The notes under the pieces: generated by a model | Told to the model about the DNA's origin: nothing | What the model saw: only the letters and a program-made list of their open reading frames with translations | The model's database searches: none | Translations under genes and position numbers: made by a program | Source: Pseudomonadota bacterium | GTDB lineage: Bacteria > Pseudomonadota > Alphaproteobacteria > Acetobacterales > Acetobacteraceae | Direction: 5' to 3' | Length of the DNA stretch: 64,000 bases | NCBI GenBank assembly: GCA_021805565.1 | Contig: JAJZFA010000036.1 | Location: 1 to 64,000, forward strand | In this document: one piece after another, positions 59,377 through 64,000 of the stretch | How positions within the stretch are numbered: the first letter of the stretch is position 1 | Layout of the letters: the number at the start of each line of letters is the position of its first letter

Positions 59377-62300
59377 CGCACGGGCTTTCAGCGCATCGAA
59401 CGCGGCCAGGCACAGCGCCGGGGCATCGGGCTGGGACCGGTGGCTGAAAGCGCGCAGCACGTGGGCGTATCGGTCGTGGTCCAGGCCATACGCGCGTGCC
59501 ACCACGGCGTCGATTTTTGGGCGTAACAAAGGATCGCCGGTGCGCGCGGCGTTGCCGTCCGCCATGTCTCGCCATAAATCGTCGTATCCGGAACGATTGC
59601 ACGACAATCGCAAGGCCGCCTGGGCCAGGAAGCGGCTTTCCGCCGCGGTGAAACGCGGAACCGGCAGCGCGTTCAGTATATACAGGCTAAGATGTGTCGC
59701 GGCTTTCTGGCGGACCAGCCAGTCGAACGGGAAGGAGTTGAACAGCGCGCACAGTATCAGCGCGTCGGCCGGGTCGCGGCACCAGGGGGTTTTCTCGGCG
59801 GTCGCGGTGTGACCGAACACCGAACCGGGCGGTGCGATGCAGGCAATCGCGGTGCGTTCATCGTTGGACCGGGCGATATCGCGAAAGGCCAGGCGATAAT
59901 GCCGGGATGCCTCGGCCAACCAAGGCGGCAGGGCGTCCGGTGCCACGCTGTAACGGGGTTGGGTGTGCCAGCGATCGGTGTACTGGTGAAATGTCTTGCC
60001 TTCATGCAGGGCCAGTTCGGCGGCGCCGGCGGGCTGAAAGCAGCCGGCATCGGCGGTCATGTGCAGATCGCAGCCGAAACGGATATGCCGGTCCTCGCAC
60101 CATGTTTTTAGCCGTTCCGGTTGCGCGAAGAGTTTTTCCGCGATCGCCAGATCGGCTCCGCCGCGTAGTTCCAGCGGTGTCAGGCCCGCACCGCCGGTTC
60201 GTTCGAGAAATTCCTTGCTGTAGGTCATGATTTTATCGGGATCGTCGGCGTCCTCGATCCGGCCGAGGTAAAATCCGCAGCGCACGGCGCGCGCCGGGCC
60301 GGGACGCTGGGCGACAATCAGATCGAATTTGAACCGGCTATCGATATCGAAGATGCGCCGCCGATTTTCGAACGACAGGCACCATCGTAAATCGGTTTCT
60401 TCGAGGTACAGGCGCCGGATTCCGGTTGTGCCCTCATTGGCATGGAAGGCCGACGGCATCAGCACGCCGATTGCCCCGGCGGCGGCGGAAAGCTCTATGT
60501 TCCGTTCCGCGAACAGCCGGAACAGGTCCAGATTGCCGGCTGTCGCGGCCGATCCTGTCCGCACGCGCTGATGCCGGTACAGCCGGTTGGCGACGCGTTT
60601 CAACCGGTCGAAGCCGTCGCGATAATCCTCGAACGCGGTCGCCACACCGGGCCGATCCAGCACCGCGCGCCCGATCGCCGCGACCTGGGTCCGGGTGCGG
60701 GCGTCCAATATCGCTGGATCGTACTCGGCGACGAAATCCTTCGTGTTGGGCAGCACGACATCCCAGGGCGGATTTCCCAGCACCACCGAAAAACCGCCCG
60801 GAAACACCTCGGGGAATACCAGATCCCAGGGAACCGCGTCCGCGCCCGCCGCCAGCAATCCGGCCTGCGGCCCGGTCAGTTCCGCGGGCCAATCGCCGGT
60901 CCGGGCGACCCCGGCGGCAAGGCCCAGCCACACATCGTCCGAATCGCGGCCGCGCAGCATCGCCGCGCCCGCCCAGGCGCGCGCGAGCCGGCGCAGCGGC
61001 TTCAAAATCCGGTCCAGCCGATCTTTCGCCGCTTGTTTCGCCTGGAGTTCGAATAAATCGCGGCCGATGGAGCCATTCAGGTTCGCGACCTGCCGCCGGG
61101 CCAAACTCAGCGCCGCGGTCAGGCAATCCGCGACTCCGCGCGCAAGCAGAGGATCGAGCGGGCCGCCGGTTACGGGCAAGGTACGGAGCGATTCAAGGAA
61201 GGGTCCGGTCAGGGCATCGCCATGCACAAGACGATGGTCCAGGAACGTCAGCGGCAGGCCCTCGGCATACGATTCAAGCCACAGCGACAGTTTCGCCAGT
61301 TCCACGGCGAGCTTGTTTTTGTCGCACCCGTACAGGCAATGCACCGCCACCAGACGCCGGCAAATCGCTCGGGCGCGCGGTTCCGCGTAGCCCCGGCTTG
61401 GCAAATACGCGGCGACGGTGTTGTCCGGGTCGGGCAACGCGGCGATCCGATCGTGCAGCCCGCGCTCATCGCAAAGGCGGCACGCCGTCAGCAGGGCCTC
61501 GCCCAGATAGCGGCAGGCCTCGACAAGGAAATGGCCGCTGCCGGCGGCGGGATCGACGATCCGCAGGGTCAGCAGCCTCGCGGGGTGGGGATCGTCCGGC
61601 GGACTAAGGGACGCGATCCTGGGTTCCAGGGTTTCGCGCACCAGGAACTGGACAAATTCATGCGGGGTGTAGAACGAACCCGACGCTTTGCGGCCCATGC
61701 CGGTGCGCAAATAGAACTGGCCCGGCACGATATCCGGCGCCGCCGTTCCGGCCGGCACAACGGCTTCCCGCTTGCCGTGCCGGACGCGGATCAGCGGTTC
61801 CGTCGCGATTCCGGGTTCCTGTTCCAGCAGTCCTTCATAGACACTCCCCAGATCCTCCACGTCCAGGCCGCCGTAGTGCAGCCGCACCCGCTCGCCCTGG
61901 TCGGAGCGAATCCAGATCAGGCGATCCAGCAGGATAGCCACCGCCGGATCGCCCCAAACGGCGCGGTCCAGCAACGGCGTCGTGTCCGCGCCGAACAGTG
62001 CGCCACCGAGCGGGGCGATCGTCAGTTCGGAGCAGGACAGGCCGGAGCGGAATGCGGCGAACAGCGCGCGCAGCCCGGATTCCAGCATGCGGCCGGTATC
62101 GTGGCCCTGGTCCAAATGCCGGCGTACCAGCGGCCCAAGGGCGCTGTTGGGCGACAGGGCGGTGCGCCACAGCCGCGCCGAGGCGAAGCTGAACCCGCCA
62201 CCGGGTTCGGTGGGGCTTTCCAGTTTCAGGATGAACAGCAGCCGGTAAACCAGGATCAGGCTTTCATGCCATAGCGACACCGCGTCCAGCCCGGTTCGGT

Positions 62301-62970
62301 CCGGCAGGGCGCCGATGAAACCGGCGATCGCTTCCTTCGCCTGACGGCGCAAGGCGATCGTGACTTTCGCTTGATGCAGCCGCGCCGCATCCAGCACGGC
62401 CGGCAGGAGGGGCAGTCCCCGTGGGCCGGCTAGCGCGGCCAGAACCCGGAATGAATCGGGTGGCAGCGGCTTGTTTCGCCAGTCGCCGACGGGCACCGAC
62501 AGGTGGCTGCCGGCGCGGGATGGGTCGCACAGCAGCAGGCGCAGCACGTCGCCGTTGGTGACCAGCCCGGCGCGCTCCGCCCGCGCCATCAGCACGCGCT
62601 GGGCGATGCGGGTGGGACTGGTCCGGGCGAACCGGCCGGCCGCGTCCAGATCCGTATCGCTGCCGACGGACCATGCCCTTAGCCGGACGCCGTTGGGCGC
62701 CCGCATCAGCCAGCCGCCGTCTTCCGGCCCTTCGCGCGTGGTCACCGCGTCCTGGCGCTTCGGGTTATCGTAACCGAGGGCGGTGGCCAGTTTCACCGTG
62801 ACCTGCCGGTGAACCCGTTGCGCGCCGCCGCCGCGTAACGATGCCCGCAGCGTGTCCCAGCCGTGGTCCAGCCCGTCCGGAAGGTCCAGCACGCGGGCCA
62901 GGCCGTCGTGCAGGAACGGTGCGGTCATAGCCGGACCGGACAGCACGCAGTCGTCCAGATCCAGCGTCAT
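59368..62970 (-). CDS. Eco57I/PglX/DrmMI-like N6-adenine DNA methyltransferase
   Basis: A 1200-residue protein. The N-terminal 415 residues are helical (LWHESLILVYRLLFILKLES near 233-252). GSFYTPHEFVQFLVR (431-445) leads into the SAM motif DPAAGSGHFLVEA (473-485), and NPPW (733-736) is the amino-methyltransferase catalytic motif. The C-terminal part (about 960-1180) should recognise DNA. I see no nuclease or helicase motif, so it fits a BREX PglX or DISARM DrmMI type better than a self-contained type IIG enzyme, though that is not proven. The ATG at 62970 overlaps the upstream stop (ATGA); a longer reading to 63234 runs through that gene. Foreign-DNA defence is the likely role. Confidence 0.85.
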   Translation of the reverse strand: MTLDLDDCVLSGPAMTAPFLHDGLARVLDLPDGLDHGWDTLRASLRGGGAQRVHRQVTVKLATALGYDNPKRQDAVTTREGPEDGGWLMRAPNGVRLRAWSVGSDTDLDAAGRFARTSPTRIAQRVLMARAERAGLVTNGDVLRLLLCDPSRAGSHLSVPVGDWRNKPLPPDSFRVLAALAGPRGLPLLPAVLDAARLHQAKVTIALRRQAKEAIAGFIGALPDRTGLDAVSLWHESLILVYRLLFILKLESPTEPGGGFSFASARLWRTALSPNSALGPLVRRHLDQGHDTGRMLESGLRALFAAFRSGLSCSELTIAPLGGALFGADTTPLLDRAVWGDPAVAILLDRLIWIRSDQGERVRLHYGGLDVEDLGSVYEGLLEQEPGIATEPLIRVRHGKREAVVPAGTAAPDIVPGQFYLRTGMGRKASGSFYTPHEFVQFLVRETLEPRIASLSPPDDPHPARLLTLRIVDPAAGSGHFLVEACRYLGEALLTACRLCDERGLHDRIAALPDPDNTVAAYLPSRGYAEPRARAICRRLVAVHCLYGCDKNKLAVELAKLSLWLESYAEGLPLTFLDHRLVHGDALTGPFLESLRTLPVTGGPLDPLLARGVADCLTAALSLARRQVANLNGSIGRDLFELQAKQAAKDRLDRILKPLRRLARAWAGAAMLRGRDSDDVWLGLAAGVARTGDWPAELTGPQAGLLAAGADAVPWDLVFPEVFPGGFSVVLGNPPWDVVLPNTKDFVAEYDPAILDARTRTQVAAIGRAVLDRPGVATAFEDYRDGFDRLKRVANRLYRHQRVRTGSAATAGNLDLFRLFAERNIELSAAAGAIGVLMPSAFHANEGTTGIRRLYLEETDLRWCLSFENRRRIFDIDSRFKFDLIVAQRPGPARAVRCGFYLGRIEDADDPDKIMTYSKEFLERTGGAGLTPLELRGGADLAIAEKLFAQPERLKTWCEDRHIRFGCDLHMTADAGCFQPAGAAELALHEGKTFHQYTDRWHTQPRYSVAPDALPPWLAEASRHYRLAFRDIARSNDERTAIACIAPPGSVFGHTATAEKTPWCRDPADALILCALFNSFPFDWLVRQKAATHLSLYILNALPVPRFTAAESRFLAQAALRLSCNRSGYDDLWRDMADGNAARTGDPLLRPKIDAVVARAYGLDHDRYAHVLRAFSHRSQPDAPALCLAAFDALKARASA

Positions 62971-64000
62971 GGCACCAGCATGAGCATACCGAGCATGCGG
63001 TGGGACGCGGGTGGGAGCGGGGTGCGATGGGAGGTGGCGCGGACCCGCGATAGCGCCTCGGCGGCATCGCGTCTTTGCGCGGCGGGCACCAGCGGGTCGG
63101 CGACAAAGCCGGCCAGCCGATGTTCCGCTGTTCCGCCGGATCGCCAATCGTCCGGCGACGGTCCGGTTTCGAACAGGTCGCCTGTCCGCGATTCGGCCGG
63201 ACCGCACAATTCGCCGGCACGAAGGCGCAGCCATGCGTTTGCGGCGGCGGCATCGCGAGCGGTGCGGTCACGGTGTCCGGTGAGCGCGGCCGCGGCGATG
63301 TTATCCGCGATCGCGGCCGCCAACGGTTCCGCCGCCGCGATCGCACGGGGCGCCCAGCCGGCGAACCGCCGGTCCCACAGTCCGTCCGGATTGGCCGCAC
63401 CGTCCGGCAGCGCGAATAATTGTTGCGCGATAGAACCATCCGGGCAAAGCCGCAGCGCGAACATGTCGTTCAGTTCGGCCTCGATATGCACGGCATAAGT
63501 CAGCAACAACGACAGCCTGTCGCCGTGTGCCGCGCCGACACGGCCTGTCCGCACCGACGCGATGGCGCGCCGCGTCAGGGGGTGGGCGCGGCCGGGATAC
63601 AGCAAATCCTGCCCCCGCGCGTCGCGCAGCCGTTCCGGATCGGGCGTCAGGCGCACCGTCCCCGCGACGCGGTCGAAGCCCGGTAAACCGGTCAGGTCCG
63701 GTTCCCATCCGGCCGGCACACGATACCCGTTCCGGTGGGGGACCAACACGGAGGCGACGAAGGCCGGCACGTCGATCTCGCCGGCGGAGCCGGTTTCCGA
63801 AGGCGATGCCGTTTCGCCGCCCGCCAGCCACCCGTGCCGCACCGCCATCCGGTCGAAGCTTTGAAACGCGCGATCGATTTCCCGCAGCAGGTCGCGATAG
63901 GATTCGCTGTTGGTATCCTCGGCCGCCAAATCCAGCGAATGAACCAGGCGGGGCATGCCGCCGAACAAATCCTCGGCCAGACCGCCGAACAGAGGTTCGC
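62967..64000 (-). CDS. C-terminal part of a protein coupled to the methyltransferase (runs off the right edge)
   Basis: The frame is open to the edge, giving the last 344 residues of a larger protein. It has a repeat-like PLFGGLAEDLFGG at the visible start, a helical region ESYRDLLREIDRAFQSFDRM, and LYPGRAHPLTRRAI, which recalls the C-terminal region of SNF2/RapA-type helicases. No ATPase motif is inside the window. It is coupled to the methyltransferase gene by a 4-base overlap, so the pair almost certainly works together. A helicase of a DISARM-, Hma- or BREX-like system is my inference. Confidence 0.7.
   Translation of the reverse strand, partial: EPLFGGLAEDLFGGMPRLVHSLDLAAEDTNSESYRDLLREIDRAFQSFDRMAVRHGWLAGGETASPSETGSAGEIDVPAFVASVLVPHRNGYRVPAGWEPDLTGLPGFDRVAGTVRLTPDPERLRDARGQDLLYPGRAHPLTRRAIASVRTGRVGAAHGDRLSLLLTYAVHIEAELNDMFALRLCPDGSIAQQLFALPDGAANPDGLWDRRFAGWAPRAIAAAEPLAAAIADNIAAAALTGHRDRTARDAAAANAWLRLRAGELCGPAESRTGDLFETGPSPDDWRSGGTAEHRLAGFVADPLVPAAQRRDAAEALSRVRATSHRTPLPPASHRMLGMLMLVP

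Overview
The window is GC-rich DNA from a purple photosynthetic alphaproteobacterium. An Acetobacteraceae relative of Rhodopila is my best guess, from the photosynthesis gene order, a very small high-potential iron-sulfur protein, an oxygen-dependent cyclase and the style of the accessory genes. This is inference; no rRNA gene or marker phylogeny is available here. No tRNA, rRNA, CRISPR array or riboswitch was recognised.

1-540: the 3' end of an unidentified plus-strand gene and a convergent intergenic gap. 540-15,965 (minus strand): a bacteriochlorophyll/reaction-centre superoperon read bchF-bchN-bchB-bchH-bchL-bchM-lhaA-puhA-puhB-puhC-(92-aa unknown)-acsF-puhE-hemA-HiPIP, with most genes overlapping by 1-4 bases. 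15,966-16,315: divergent control region. 16,316-22,472 (plus strand): the regulators ppaA/aerR and ppsR/crtJ, then bchG, bchP, tspO and hemC. One block therefore makes 5-aminolevulinate and hydroxymethylbilane, carries tetrapyrrole through chelation, methylation, cyclisation, ring reduction and esterification, builds the reaction-centre H subunit and its assembly factors, and encodes the redox/light repressor pair that normally controls such genes.

22,543-24,237: ABC-2 polysaccharide exporter pair. 24,258-29,110: the conserved prkA-yeaH-spoVR stress trio, with a perfect inverted repeat upstream. 29,177-29,946: no convincing gene. 29,980-30,831: folP.

30,871-35,579 is a mobile-element scar zone. 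It holds a decayed IS256-like element with recognisable 27-bp ends and a small passenger gene, an orphan 752-aa cysteine-rich membrane protein of unfamiliar architecture, an 8-bp tandem repeat, an IS66 transposase remnant, and a 32-bp perfect palindrome that cuts off the start of a minus-strand gene. 35,614-40,718: a persulfide-sensor-like (SqrR/BigR type) ArsR repressor with its operator, a rhodanese and an RND efflux pair. 40,814-43,961: two MaoC-type hydratase subunits, a PPP-like phosphatase and two hypothetical proteins. 44,178-44,295: a 118-bp MITE with CTAA target duplications.

44,769-56,923 is a nitrogen-salvage operon: xanthine dehydrogenase (three genes), guanine deaminase, an allophanate-hydrolase-like amidase, an AtzG/AtzE/AtzH (or HpxX/Y/Z) set, 8-oxoguanine deaminase, a dihydropyrimidinase/hydantoinase and a DUF3830 protein. 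Guanine, xanthine and 8-oxoguanine all funnel to urate. It is followed by a solitary rutA behind a consensus sigma-54 promoter (57,244-57,259), which implies nitrogen control. 58,444-59,376 is a glycosyltransferase that meets, tail to tail with a 9-bp overlap, an Eco57I/PglX/DrmMI-like adenine methyltransferase. That gene is translationally coupled to an upstream gene running off the right edge, probably an anti-phage or restriction-type system.
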